Assembly: GCF_000374045.1 (NCBI RefSeq)
Contig: NZ_KB893359.1
Span: 186,001-250,000 of the forward strand
Reading direction: 5' to 3'
DNA length: 64,000 nt
Origin: Segetibacter koreensis DSM 18137
GTDB taxonomy: Bacteria; Bacteroidota; Bacteroidia; Chitinophagales; Chitinophagaceae
The notes below the pieces were generated by a model. That model was not told where the DNA came from and searched no databases. It was given only the letters and a program-made list of their open reading frames with translations. Made by a program: the position numbers and the translations under genes. This document shows positions 1 through 8,902 of this stretch, piece after piece (the first letter of the stretch is position 1; each line of letters begins with the position of its first letter).

Positions 1-65
1 TTTGCCTTTTTGACTCCGGGGCCTTTCTTATGATGACCGCCACCGGAGGTATCCATTTCTGCCAT
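1..65 (-). CDS. ExbD-like biopolymer transporter, N-terminal fragment (cut by window edge)
   Basis: Only the first 21 codons are visible, reading leftward off the window edge. They encode MAEMDTSGGGHHKKGPGVKK, a Gly/His/Lys-rich cytoplasmic tail of the kind found at the start of one of the two ExbD paralogues in Bacteroidota, just before the TPMVD-type membrane anchor. The start lies 28 bp past the stop of a complete exbD, in the same direction and behind exbB, which supports a second ExbD subunit of the same proton-driven energy-transduction complex. The TM segment and periplasmic domain lie outside the window, so the family call rests on context and the tail only. An in-frame Met at residue 4 is an alternative start. 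Confidence 0.7.
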   Translation of the reverse strand, partial: MAEMDTSGGGHHKKGPGVKKA

Positions 66-93
66 TTCTGATATTTTTTTAAGTTATAAAATC

Positions 94-759
94 TTATTCC
101 TCTGATATGCTTTGCCCACTCTTGAACTTTTTCCAAAGATCAGTGCCTTCAGGAACGCCTTCTGCATTGGTTACCATTTGAAATTTGAACTGGTCATTCT
201 TTTTCAATGCAGTCAGTATATTTTTAAAAGACGGATATTTCGCTAAATTATCTCCCTTAAACAAAATATTTATTTTTGTACCTGTAGCTGAATGAGCTGC
301 TACTATTGCTCGCATCCACGCAACCATTTCGTTATGAGCCGTATCCTGCGTAGGTATTCCCGGTAACGATTCTGCTTTCAACTTATCTGTAGGAATCTGT
401 AGAACAGATTTTAGTTGAGAAATAGGTGTTCCGAAAAAGTTGGCTTTTTTGAAAGCGGCAATATCAGACGGAGAAAGATTTGCTCCGTTATTTGCATTTA
501 ACTGGTTTGCAACTTCCCCTTTTACTTCTTCGTTATCCAAAGAAACATAAGTTTTTCCGTCTTTAGTAATGCTTATCAAAGTCACATCTTTTTCAGGTGC
601 TACTTTAGAAGAGACGGAGCTGGGAGTTTCTACAGTAATAGCTTCCGCGGGTTTAAACTTAGTTGTAAGGATGAAAAAGGACAATAAAAGGAAAGCAACA
701 TCACACATCGCCGTCATGTCAACTGCTGTGCTCTTCCTTGCTATTTTAGGTCTTGCCAT
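94..759 (-). CDS. exbD: ExbD/TolR family biopolymer transport protein
   Basis: A 221-residue inner-membrane protein with a short basic N-terminus, one TM helix (about residues 19-34) and a periplasmic domain. The motif DMTAMCDVAFLLLSFF contains the membrane-embedded Asp (D20) that matches the proton-carrying Asp25 of E. coli ExbD. With ExbB it converts proton-motive force into movement of TonB, which opens outer-membrane TonB-dependent receptors such as those at 8.9-11.7, 19.8-23.3 and 30.6-34.0 kb. The periplasmic part (about 35-221) is longer than in enterobacterial ExbD (about 140 residues in all), as is common in Bacteroidota. It follows exbB by 63 bp on the same strand and is followed by a second exbD-like gene, so the three are probably one operon. 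Confidence 0.9.
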   Translation of the reverse strand: MARPKIARKSTAVDMTAMCDVAFLLLSFFILTTKFKPAEAITVETPSSVSSKVAPEKDVTLISITKDGKTYVSLDNEEVKGEVANQLNANNGANLSPSDIAAFKKANFFGTPISQLKSVLQIPTDKLKAESLPGIPTQDTAHNEMVAWMRAIVAAHSATGTKINILFKGDNLAKYPSFKNILTALKKNDQFKFQMVTNAEGVPEGTDLWKKFKSGQSISEE

Positions 760-822
760 TATTTTTAATTTAATTCAATTATAGAGATGCAGAATTTTAT
801 ATTTTCCACAAAAATATTACTA

Positions 823-1689
823 CTATTTGTAATTAGCAGCAAAGCTTTGTGTTAGCGTAAATCCTGATTCATCAATACCGTATGTAATTCCGTCAATTCT
901 TGTTGTGAAAACGTTGTACATGATAATAGCAATGGCTGAAGTACCAATTCCAAGAGCCGTGTTATACAAAGCTTCAGAAATACCCTGAGATAATTTTTGC
1001 GCTGCTTCACCACCACCGCTTTCGCCAAGTGCAGAGAATGAACGAATCATACCTAATACCGTTCCTAACAGACCTAATAACGTTGCTACTGATGCAATCG
1101 TCGATAAGAATACAAGGTTTTTTTCCAACATAGGCAACTCAAGAGCTGTAGCTTCTTCTACCTCTTTTTGAATGTTCAGGATTTTTTGATCCGTCTCCAG
1201 TTCTGTGTTGACTATCATTTCTTTGTATTTACGCAGACCGGCTTTCATAACATTTCCTACAGAACCTTTTTGTCTATCACATTCTGCAATGGCTTTATCA
1301 ACGTCTTTATTAGCCAAATGAAATTGAACTTTTCTGATAAATTCGGTAATGCTGCCACTGCCTGCAGCTTTTGACACTGTAAGCATTCTTTCAATAACAA
1401 AAGTCAGAACAATTAAGAAAAGACCAATAAGAATAGGTACGATAATTCCTCCTTCGTACATACGTGATAGATTTCCTTTAGGACCCTGGTGGTTAGGCCA
1501 AAAACCACCTGTCTTATCAGGAGCTGTGAAATTAGCATCTGCCCCAATTACAAACCGCCATAAACAATACCCTAAAATAATACAAGCCAGGGGAGCAATC
1601 CATGAAATGGAATTTCCTGATTTTTTTGCATGCGCCGCCGAAGTCGTTGTTGTGCTTTTAACTGTAGCAGTTGGTTTAATTTCCGCCAT
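823..1689 (-). CDS. exbB: MotA/TolQ/ExbB proton channel family protein
   Basis: A 288-residue polytopic inner-membrane protein, first gene of the exbB-exbD-exbD run. Predicted TM segments are at about 30-50, 80-102, 187-218 and 243-263. The last two carry the family signature (LLGLLGTVLGMIRSF, then ALGIGTSAIAIIMYN). The cytoplasmic loop between TM2 and TM3 is helical and charged, as in ExbB. The first TM, near residue 40, is additional to the three of enterobacterial ExbB and is usual in Bacteroidota members. The likely role is the stator channel that powers TonB. The start MAEIKPTATVK sits just inside an AT-rich, 351-bp divergent intergenic region. MotA or TolQ is less likely because two ExbD-type genes follow. 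Confidence 0.92.
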   Translation of the reverse strand: MAEIKPTATVKSTTTTSAAHAKKSGNSISWIAPLACIILGYCLWRFVIGADANFTAPDKTGGFWPNHQGPKGNLSRMYEGGIIVPILIGLFLIVLTFVIERMLTVSKAAGSGSITEFIRKVQFHLANKDVDKAIAECDRQKGSVGNVMKAGLRKYKEMIVNTELETDQKILNIQKEVEEATALELPMLEKNLVFLSTIASVATLLGLLGTVLGMIRSFSALGESGGGEAAQKLSQGISEALYNTALGIGTSAIAIIMYNVFTTRIDGITYGIDESGFTLTQSFAANYK

Positions 1690-2041
1690 GATTCGAATTT
1701 TTGTGTTTAATAATTTGTTTAAAGAAAATAATTAAGAATTGTTATGCAATTCTAAGGAAAAAATAACTTAATGATGAAAGGTTACCACAAATATTTTTTT
1801 ATGAGGCACAAAATACAAAATTTCTTTGGAAGTAGTTAACATCAATAAATATCTGCTTTATAATGCCACAGCAAGTTTCAGGCCAGCCATTAACTATTTT
1901 TTATCATAAAATTAAATAAAAATAAATTTAAAATAAATCTCAATTTTTAATACTGACTAGGCCTTGTTTTACGATTTTTAACGATTTAAACCTATATCCT
2001 TCCATTAACTTCATAACTCTTTTAAAAAAGATAACTGTAAG
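1690..2041. promoter_or_regulatory. Divergent AT-rich intergenic region between exbB and the metalloprotease gene
   Basis: No convincing gene is seen here. It must hold the promoters of exbB (leftward) and of the protease gene (rightward). The one repeated structure I can point to is a near-perfect tandem 10-mer, TTTTACGATT then TTTAACGATT, at 1967-1986, ending 55 bp before the protease start codon. I found no clear -33/-7 promoter match. Confidence 0.4.
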
Positions 2042-4612
2042 ATGAAGAAAATTGTATTTATGTTGCTTATAATAATATCTGCAACGACTGCAATAGCCCA
2101 AAAAAAAATTAAAACTCCACCTGCTGTTGTAAAGCCTCCTGTTACAACTTCTGCTCCTGCCGGTTTGTTTACAGGGCTAAAAGCCGGACCAAAAAGTTAT
2201 AACGACATAATAACTGATAAGGCGGTTACGCAAAAAGGTTTATTTACGGTACATAAGGTAGAAGATAAATATTATTTTGAAATTGGTGACAGCGTAATGA
2301 ATCGTGAAATTATGACCGTTACCCGTTTTGTGAAGGTACCTGCCAGCAAGGGCGTAGGACGTGGAGCGTACGGAGGCGAACTAACTAACCAGCAAACAAT
2401 TGCGTTTGAAAAAGGTCCGAGCGATAATGTTTTCATGAGAGTTATTACATTGGTTAATGTTGCAGACACCAGTAACGCCATTTACAAAGCTGTCACCAAT
2501 TCTAATCTGAATGCTATAGCAGCTGCGTTTCCCATTGCCGCTTACAGTAAAGACTCCTCGGGAGTAGTAATAGACGTTACAGAGTTTTTTAAAGGAGATA
2601 ACCAGGTGGTGAGCGTTAATCCTACGGTTAAAAGAAATTTTAACCTGTCGTCACTTGCTTACGACAGGTCTTATATTCAAAATATTAGTTCCTTTCCGCT
2701 AAATACAGAAATAAGAACAGTAAAAACTTTTAATTCTTCACCGTCATTTGGATTGTTTTCTTCGGTAGCTCCTTCCTCCAATATTCCAGCCGCCAATGCC
2801 GCTGGGGTAGTAACCATAGAATTAAACACGTCTATGATACTATTGCCAGAAAAACCAATGGAAATAAGATACTGGGACCGTCGTGTTGGTTTTTTTCCTG
2901 AAGATTTTACCACTTTTAGCGACAACCAGCAAAGAACTGAAAGCAACATTTTTGCTGTTCGGTGGAGGTTAGAGCCTAAAGATGAAGATATTAAAAAATG
3001 GCAACGAGGCGAATTAGTTGAACCTAAAAAACCTATTATTTACTATATAGATCCCGCCACGCCCCCTAAATGGAGAAAATTTCTTATTGCGGGTATCAAC
3101 GATTGGCAGGTTGCTTTTGAAAAAGCAGGCTTTAAAAATGCTATCATAGGAAAAGAATGGCCGCAAAACGAGCCCTCTATGAGCATGGAAGATGCAAGAT
3201 ATTCGGTGATAAGATATTTTGCTTCTGATATAGGCAATGCTTACGGACCTAACGTACATGATCCGCGAAGCGGTGAAATACTGGAAAGCCACATTGGTTG
3301 GTACCACAATGTGATGAAACTGGTGCACGACTGGTACATGGTTCAAGCTGCTGCAGTAGACCCGAAAGCAAGAAAAATGAAGTTTGATGATAGCCTGATG
3401 GGACAACTGATTCGTTTTGTATCTTCTCACGAGGTGGGGCATACACTAGGACTATTGCATAATATGGGCAACAGTAGCAAAACACCTGTAGAAAAATTAA
3501 GAGACAAAACATGGGTTGAGGAAAATGGCCATACAGCCTCTATAATGGACTATGCTCGTTTCAATTATGTAGCGCAACCCGAAGATAGTATTTCAGAAAA
3601 AGGATTATTTCCGCGAATAGGTGATTACGATAAATGGGCGATACGTTGGGGATATGGCTACATTGCGGGAAATACAAGTGAAGCGCAAAAGGCGGAAAGT
3701 AATAAGCTTATTATTAAGACCCTTCGCGAAAATCCCCGCACCTACTTTGGGACTTTTGAATTGGGAAACTCAAATGACCCGCGAAACCAGGCAGAAGACC
3801 TGGGCGATAATGCTATGAAGGCAAGTGCATATGGAATCAAAAACCTAAAATACGTTTTAAAAAATCTTCCGGCGTGGACAAAAGAAGAAACCGACCAGAA
3901 TCAGAATATTGATGAAATGTATACCCAATTAGTAGAGCAGTTCCGCAGGTATATGGCAAACGTAACAGCCGATGTTGGCGGAGTGACTGAAACTATACAA
4001 ACATCTGAACTGGGCGGTGCGGTATATGCTCCTACTCCAAAAAGTGACCAGCGTGAAGCTGTGGCATTTTTACACCACCAGCTTTTTACAACCCCAACCT
4101 GGCTTATTGATAAAAATATCTGGGATAAAATTAAAAATCCTGGAGACAGCGATCCTGTAGCTATTTCGCAGGAAATGGTGTTAAATAGCTTGCTAAGCAC
4201 AGAACGATTAAATAGGATGCAGGTATCAACCGATCGTTTTGGGCCATTGAAAGCGTACAGTGCGCTTGAATTATTAAATGATATTCAAAATGGATTTTTT
4301 AGTGAATTAATATCTAAAAAGCCAACTGACAGTTATCGCCGTCGGCTACAAAGAAGTTATGTAGACAAAATCAGCAACATTGTTCATCCATCCTCAGGTA
4401 GTAGCTTTACCATCATTTCGTTTAGCCGTTCCAGTCCTTTATTGCCAACTGATGTAAGCAATACCGATATTCCATCTATTGCAAGAGAGCAGTTAACGCT
4501 GTTAAAAAGCCAGATAGCAAAAGCGATTCCCGTTATAAAAGATAAGATGAGCAAAATACACCTGGTTGATTTGCAACAAAGAATTGAAGAGGCACTCGAG
4601 ACAAAAAAATAA
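2042..4612 (+). CDS. Secreted zinc-dependent metalloprotease (metzincin-type, DUF4953/DUF5117 family)
   Basis: An 856-residue protein with an N-terminal signal peptide (hydrophobic about 3-18, cleavage near IAQ-KK) followed by a Pro/Lys/Thr-rich linker. The catalytic motif HEVGHTLGLLH is at residues 463-473 and fits HExxHxxGxxH: H463, H467 and H473 as zinc ligands, E464 as base. A downstream SIMDYARFNY segment (about residues 499-508) supplies the Met-turn expected of metzincins. Length and the N-terminal region match the large Bacteroidota family annotated as zinc-dependent metalloprotease with DUF5117/DUF5118/DUF4953 regions. It is probably periplasmic or exported; I see no T9SS sorting tail. 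It is transcribed alone, divergent from exbB, and a hairpin follows its stop. Substrates are unknown. Confidence 0.88.
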   Translation: MKKIVFMLLIIISATTAIAQKKIKTPPAVVKPPVTTSAPAGLFTGLKAGPKSYNDIITDKAVTQKGLFTVHKVEDKYYFEIGDSVMNREIMTVTRFVKVPASKGVGRGAYGGELTNQQTIAFEKGPSDNVFMRVITLVNVADTSNAIYKAVTNSNLNAIAAAFPIAAYSKDSSGVVIDVTEFFKGDNQVVSVNPTVKRNFNLSSLAYDRSYIQNISSFPLNTEIRTVKTFNSSPSFGLFSSVAPSSNIPAANAAGVVTIELNTSMILLPEKPMEIRYWDRRVGFFPEDFTTFSDNQQRTESNIFAVRWRLEPKDEDIKKWQRGELVEPKKPIIYYIDPATPPKWRKFLIAGINDWQVAFEKAGFKNAIIGKEWPQNEPSMSMEDARYSVIRYFASDIGNAYGPNVHDPRSGEILESHIGWYHNVMKLVHDWYMVQAAAVDPKARKMKFDDSLMGQLIRFVSSHEVGHTLGLLHNMGNSSKTPVEKLRDKTWVEENGHTASIMDYARFNYVAQPEDSISEKGLFPRIGDYDKWAIRWGYGYIAGNTSEAQKAESNKLIIKTLRENPRTYFGTFELGNSNDPRNQAEDLGDNAMKASAYGIKNLKYVLKNLPAWTKEETDQNQNIDEMYTQLVEQFRRYMANVTADVGGVTETIQTSELGGAVYAPTPKSDQREAVAFLHHQLFTTPTWLIDKNIWDKIKNPGDSDPVAISQEMVLNSLLSTERLNRMQVSTDRFGPLKAYSALELLNDIQNGFFSELISKKPTDSYRRRLQRSYVDKISNIVHPSSGSSFTIISFSRSSPLLPTDVSNTDIPSIAREQLTLLKSQIAKAIPVIKDKMSKIHLVDLQQRIEEALETKK

Positions 4613-4626
4613 AAAAGAAACTTGGT

Positions 4627-4660
4627 ACAAACATTAAAAGTGCCTATAATGTTTGTTTAA
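4627..4660 (+). terminator. Stem-loop after the metalloprotease gene
   Basis: A perfect 10-bp inverted repeat (ACAAACATTA at 4627-4636, TAATGTTTGT at 4647-4656) with a 10-nt loop starts 14 nt after the stop codon. Only a short T-tract follows, so termination may be weak. It could also slow polymerases arriving from the convergent DUF2851 gene. Confidence 0.5.
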
Positions 4661-4745
4661 AAGGTGATGCTTGTTCCGTATCAAGTTAGGCCACCTTCTA
4701 CGGGATGCAGTGTCTGAAATCTTTCTTGGTTTGCAATTCTTGTTT

Positions 4746-6032
4746 TCAAAACGATTTTGTTTCGCGCTCCTTTAAAATAGCATTGCCAACCGCGCACTCA
4801 AGACAACGTCTCAGGTCGCAGTAATTATTTTTCAATTCAATAAGGGCCTGGCTCTCTAATGCGTTGTCATTTGAAACACCATACGCTGTCCATTTTTTTG
4901 TAATGGTATTTTTTTCTGCCGATAGTTCACTTAACCACCGCAATGCTTTGTCTTTCATTGCTTCATCCTGTTTGTATGAACCATAAGCAAATAAAACAGG
5001 TATGGCAGTGTTTATAATAATATTTTCGGTCATTTGCATTCCCAATTGTTTAGGGTGGTACTCGCTCGCTTCCCCTATCGTGTAATGATAATGCCAGTAA
5101 TCGTTCGCTGTTACATTTAATAATTCTTTTACCTCTGTTGCATTGTCTGTTTCTTTAATTTTTGAAAATAAGTGCGAGGACTTATAGATCAACATTGCCA
5201 ATTGAGCGAGGCGTATGGTAGGAAAACTTGCAGGCCGCATTCTTAAAAAAAACGGTTTTACAGGCACCGGCTTCAGTTGATATTTTTTCTGATAAAAAAG
5301 GTATTCTTTTTTTAAAAGCTTTGGATAATCTTCATCAAAATCCTCGTTAAGCAAACCTGCCTGGCCCAATAAAAATCCTTCAAGCTGGTGTATCTGGTTT
5401 TTATGTTTTGCAAGAATGTTAACAGGAATACTTCTGGCAACAGTCTCGAAAATATCAGCATTTACTTTTATGCCAAAATTACGTGAAAGCAGCCACCAGA
5501 AGACTTCTTCCCAATGCTGATTTGCGTCTGCCAACAAACTCAATATTTGAGAAGATTTACGTTGCAATCTTTCTATAGACATTCGTTCTTTCCAGGCAAG
5601 CCATTTCATTTCGCTAAAGACAGGCAAATATGAATCGCAAGGAACAAATGACTTGTGCAACATCAACTCTTTAAAACGGTCTAATAATAATTTAGGAACA
5701 AGATTTTGAAGAGATAAGATCGGCAACACAGATCCATTCTCAAAATAAATATCGGCGTCATTTTCCCAAACCACATGTAAAATAACGTTTGAATAGTTTT
5801 TATCTGCGGTATGGTTATGCTTATTCCAGTCTGATGATTTATGATGAATTTCTATATTTCCGGCCCACGTAGTATTATTAATGATAATTTTTGCATCAAG
5901 AAAATCTGGCCCCTGGTGAGTGTTATAATGTCCCGTATGAACAATGGTCAAACTTTCACCCCTATCTGTTTGCAACTCTTTTTTATTGAAGTATTGAAAC
6001 TGCCAAATAAATTGAAGAAGGCGTTCATTCAT
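4746..6032 (-). CDS. DUF2851 family protein
   Basis: A 428-residue soluble protein of the DUF2851 family, which is nearly confined to Bacteroidota and has no established biochemical role. The N-terminal region (about 20-85) holds the family pattern: GxYNTHQGPDFLDAKI and then WAGNIEIHHKSSDW, with several His and Asp residues that could bind metal. It ends with a Cys-containing tail (CDLRRCLECAVG near 409-420) that might bind a metal. There is no signal peptide or TM helix, so it is cytoplasmic. It lies 190 bp downstream of maf on the same strand and may be cotranscribed with it. The family call is firm; the function is not known. Confidence 0.88.
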   Translation of the reverse strand: MNERLLQFIWQFQYFNKKELQTDRGESLTIVHTGHYNTHQGPDFLDAKIIINNTTWAGNIEIHHKSSDWNKHNHTADKNYSNVILHVVWENDADIYFENGSVLPILSLQNLVPKLLLDRFKELMLHKSFVPCDSYLPVFSEMKWLAWKERMSIERLQRKSSQILSLLADANQHWEEVFWWLLSRNFGIKVNADIFETVARSIPVNILAKHKNQIHQLEGFLLGQAGLLNEDFDEDYPKLLKKEYLFYQKKYQLKPVPVKPFFLRMRPASFPTIRLAQLAMLIYKSSHLFSKIKETDNATEVKELLNVTANDYWHYHYTIGEASEYHPKQLGMQMTENIIINTAIPVLFAYGSYKQDEAMKDKALRWLSELSAEKNTITKKWTAYGVSNDNALESQALIELKNNYCDLRRCLECAVGNAILKERETKSF

Positions 6033-6222
6033 AAGTGGAAACTTCTTTAGGTACTATATCTTGTCAGCAAAATACATTCCCTGGCAATTTTTTCAATCAC
6101 TCCCCCAACAAACAAAAGTAAAGGCTCCTTAACAATGGTTATGTAATCCATCATTTTTTTTCAGTGAAGAGCAAAAAGAAAAATACGTTTCTAATAAAAA
6201 TCTTAAAAAAATTTGAATACTC

Positions 6223-6816
6223 CTAAAGACTTTCGTTCAACCTGGCAATTTCCTGCACTACCCTGCTAACCGGAAGGCCCATAACGTTGTAAAAATCGCC
6301 AGCCACCGATTTTATACCTGTTACACCAATCCACTCTTGTATTGCGTATGCGCCTGCTTTGTCATAAGGTTTATAGTTGTCTACATAATATTCTATCTGC
6401 TCGGGAGTAAGTGTATGAAACTCTACTGAAGTAATATCAGAAAAAGCAATTTCACCTTTTTCGTGCATCAATACTACACCTGTAATTACGTTGTGAGTTC
6501 TGCCCGATAACGCAGTTAATATACTTATGGCATCTTCCCGGTGTTGCGGCTTTCCGATTATTTGAGAATTCAGTACAACTACAGTATCTGCTGCTAAAAT
6601 TATTTCGTTGTTGAATTTGCCCTGACTTTGTTCATCAATATATTTCTTTACTTCAACGGCTTTTTGCTTTGCTATGTATATTGGAACATCTGCCGTATTC
6701 AATCCTTCAGGATAAGTTTCATCAGTACTTCTTATCACAATTTCGAAAGGAATTTCAGCCCATTCCAATAGTTGTTTTCTTCGGGGAGACTGAGAAGCAA
6801 GTATAATTTTTCGCAT
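6223..6816 (-). CDS. maf: Maf family nucleotide pyrophosphatase
   Basis: I place the start at 6816, giving 197 residues beginning MRKIILASQSPRRKQLLEW, the canonical Maf N-terminus with the phosphate-binding SQSPRR loop. An in-frame upstream extension of 60 codons exists but is hydrophobic and unlike the family, so I treat it as untranslated. AADTVVVLNSQIIGKP supplies the conserved Asp, and the C-terminus (YKPYDKAGAYAIQEW) is also canonical. Maf/YhdE-type enzymes hydrolyse dTTP, UTP or modified nucleoside triphosphates to monophosphates as housecleaning. Which nucleotide is used cannot be read here. The length matches the family (about 190-200). It may be cotranscribed with the DUF2851 gene downstream. 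Confidence 0.93.
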   Translation of the reverse strand: MRKIILASQSPRRKQLLEWAEIPFEIVIRSTDETYPEGLNTADVPIYIAKQKAVEVKKYIDEQSQGKFNNEIILAADTVVVLNSQIIGKPQHREDAISILTALSGRTHNVITGVVLMHEKGEIAFSDITSVEFHTLTPEQIEYYVDNYKPYDKAGAYAIQEWIGVTGIKSVAGDFYNVMGLPVSRVVQEIARLNESL

Positions 6817-7020
6817 CGGTAAATGTACCTGAAAATTTGTTTTTACAGCATTTGTGAAAATAACAAAAACTCTTTTTACATGAGAATTATAAAATAATTG
6901 TTTGTACCCATAGAGTAAGAATTTGATAACAATTGCATAACCGCCAGTTAATAAAAGAATAACATAAAATAATAACTTTTGAAATTCTGTTATCAACAGT
7001 TATTTATATCCTAACTATAT

Positions 7021-7326
7021 ATGAAACCACATATAACGAATGTTAAACATAAAAAATTTTCTATGCTAATGGAAGATACCATTCAAAAACTGGAAGACAT
7101 ACCGGACCTGGAGAAAAAGCAGGTATCAGAAAAAATAAAAGAACTTAAAAACAATAAAAATGCATTAGAAGAAATATACGCAAATTACCAGGTTAAATTA
7201 AAAGAAGTCAGCAACCTGTTAGATAACTATGAGAGAACGCAACAAACATCGAGAATACAATTGCGCAAAATGCAATTGTGGCTAAAGTACACGCATACTA
7301 AACTGATGAAATACTTATTTCAATAA
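7021..7326 (+). CDS. Small coiled-coil protein, function unknown
   Basis: A 101-residue, highly charged Lys/Glu-rich protein with no signal peptide or TM helix. Residues 17-75 look like a continuous amphipathic helix or coiled coil (Leu/Ile spaced by 3-4 through DTIQKLEDIPDLEKKQ and ALEEIYANYQVKLKEV). I do not recognise a family. It stands alone between the divergent maf gene and a strong bidirectional terminator that begins about 30 nt after its stop. That isolated transcription unit with normal codon use supports a real gene. Start choice is uncertain because Met15 and Met17 are also possible. Confidence 0.5.
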   Translation: MKPHITNVKHKKFSMLMEDTIQKLEDIPDLEKKQVSEKIKELKNNKNALEEIYANYQVKLKEVSNLLDNYERTQQTSRIQLRKMQLWLKYTHTKLMKYLFQ

Positions 7327-7357
7327 ATAAAGGCTGTAAAAAAAACGATATAAAAAT

Positions 7358-7394
7358 AAAAACCGTCTTCACAAATGCGAGACGGTTTTTTAAT
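7358..7394. terminator. Bidirectional Rho-independent terminator
   Basis: An 11-bp stem (AAAAACCGTCT at 7358-7368 with AGACGGTTTTT at 7380-7390) and an 11-nt loop, with an A-tract on one side and a T-tract on the other. It lies between the convergent coiled-coil gene and the beta-helix lipoprotein gene and can serve both. Confidence 0.85.
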
Positions 7395-7418
7395 TATATA
7401 GGAAAGTCTGAAGAAAGA

Positions 7419-8798
7419 TTATCTACCCCAAACCGCCCATTGAGCAGTCCAGTCATTTGAAGCATCCATTGCTCCTATAAAAGTAACCTTGTCAAAAAAA
7501 GCATCATTTAAAGTGCCCACGTCAAATTTTGCTTCTGTTGCAACAGCAGGCGAAGTAGCTTGTGGCTTCAGGTTTGGAGCAGCATTGTTAAAGGGATCAG
7601 TCAGCTTTATATCATCGGCATTTGCAAACAACTGACTTTTGTAAGTAGTAAGCGTTAGGCTCGATAATGTTGCAGAGTCAAGAAAAGTACCAACGTTGGC
7701 TACGCGGAAAGGACTTGCATAAGCATGTAAAAAGCTGTTATAAAAACGGCTTACGCCCTGCACATAGTACGAAGCTGTAGAGTCTTGTTCAATATCTAAC
7801 CCTGCTTTTTGTCCCCCCATCACTATAGAGTTAGCAAGTACAAATTTACTACCTCTTCTCCAACGCATTCCAAAACCATAATCTGCACTGGTATTAGCTG
7901 CATTGTTTGGGCCGATAGCTGTGAAGTTAGATAAAACAGGATAAGTAACAGGCGCTTTACTTAAAAGGAAACCATTGGAAGGGTTCACATTATCAACCTC
8001 AAAGTTGTTTGAGATATCACCTGTAGTACCTTTAGGATCAGTGAATGCAGGGTCTTTTACTGAAATAGCATATTGAATTTTTCCAGAAAAACCGTCATCC
8101 ATATCAAAATCGTCATCAGCAGAGTTATAAGCAATCAAATGCTTACAGTTTACAGTTCCACCAAAAAATTCGAAAGCATCATCAAGACCTCTTACCACCT
8201 GTACATAGTCAATAGTGGTTCCTGAACCTACACCGTACAGAGACAGGCCATTTACTTCATCACCCGGATTAACAGCTTTACCTGCATATTCAATTCTTAC
8301 ATATTTTAAAACTCCTGAATTATCTGCATCATTTGTTCCGCCGAAAACACTAAACTGCGGATCCACTCCGCCTTCTATTACAGAATGGTTACCATTTCCC
8401 TTTGCCTGTCCTACAAGAACAACACCTCCAAAATCACCAGGCGATGGAGCTGTTTCATTGGAGGTAAAAACGATAGGATCGGCAGCAGTACCTTGAGCCA
8501 TTATTTTTGCAGTCCGATATATAATAAGTACCCCTGCAGAGTCTTTATTAGAAACAATTTTGGTTCCCGGATCGATTGTAAGTGTAGCTCCGTTGGTGAC
8601 GTATACGTAACCCCGTAACCGATAAACCTTGTCTTTGGTCCAGTGTTGGTCGGTCGATATTACCCCCCTTATTTCTCCGGAAGAACTGGTGGTATCTGTC
8701 GGGTTTGTAACTGTTCCCGGATCCAACATGTCATCGCTCTTTTTACAAGAAGCAAAAAATATTGCTCCTAAACAAAACATAGCTGTTAGCTTTTTCAT
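7419..8798 (-). CDS. Outer-membrane/surface lipoprotein with right-handed beta-helix
   Basis: A 459-residue lipoprotein with signal MKKLTAMFCLGAIFFASC (Cys18 lipidated, followed by Lys-Lys as is typical for Bacteroidota). After a Thr/Ser linker, residues about 45-300 form short repeating strands rich in Gly, Asp and Asn (VYVTNGATLTIDPGTKI, PIVFTSNETAP, VLKYVRIEYAGKA, LDDAFEFFGGTVNCKH), the appearance of a parallel beta-helix. The Asp-rich segment SADDDFDMDDGFSG near 225 could bind calcium. It lies 104 bp downstream of a TonB-dependent receptor, and this pairing recurs in Bacteroidota, so it may act as a surface partner of that receptor. It has its own upstream TTAAC array, so it is not simply cotranscribed. 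Ligand unknown. Confidence 0.75.
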   Translation of the reverse strand: MKKLTAMFCLGAIFFASCKKSDDMLDPGTVTNPTDTTSSSGEIRGVISTDQHWTKDKVYRLRGYVYVTNGATLTIDPGTKIVSNKDSAGVLIIYRTAKIMAQGTAADPIVFTSNETAPSPGDFGGVVLVGQAKGNGNHSVIEGGVDPQFSVFGGTNDADNSGVLKYVRIEYAGKAVNPGDEVNGLSLYGVGSGTTIDYVQVVRGLDDAFEFFGGTVNCKHLIAYNSADDDFDMDDGFSGKIQYAISVKDPAFTDPKGTTGDISNNFEVDNVNPSNGFLLSKAPVTYPVLSNFTAIGPNNAANTSADYGFGMRWRRGSKFVLANSIVMGGQKAGLDIEQDSTASYYVQGVSRFYNSFLHAYASPFRVANVGTFLDSATLSSLTLTTYKSQLFANADDIKLTDPFNNAAPNLKPQATSPAVATEAKFDVGTLNDAFFDKVTFIGAMDASNDWTAQWAVWGR

Positions 8799-8841
8799 TT
8801 TTTCCTTAAAATTTTATTGAAACAAAACTCAATTTGTAATG

Positions 8842-8868
8842 TTAACCCAGCATTAAGCAATGGTTAAC
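8842..8868 (-). promoter_or_regulatory. 11-bp-phased TTAAC repeats upstream of the beta-helix lipoprotein gene (Pho-box-like)
   Basis: Three pentamers, TTAAC (8842), TTAAG (8853) and TTAAC (8864), sit exactly 11 bp apart, one helical turn each. The outer two are embedded in GTTAAC palindromes. The array ends 44 nt before the start codon at 8798. The spacing and core resemble B. subtilis PhoP sites (TTAACA repeats, 11-bp period). A matching array precedes the neighbouring receptor gene at the same distance. That a PhoB/PhoP-type regulator binds here is inference. Confidence 0.55.
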
Positions 8869-8902
8869 AATTGATGAATTAATAACCGGTGATAATAACT
8901 TC

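Noticed and set aside
3014-3442. 142-codon open frame antisense to the metalloprotease
   Set aside because: It lies wholly inside a clear family gene, and its translation is His/Ser/Phe-rich without domain features.
6817-6996. In-frame 60-codon N-terminal extension of maf
   Set aside because: It is hydrophobic and unlike any Maf protein; the canonical start MRKIILASQSPRR is at 6816.
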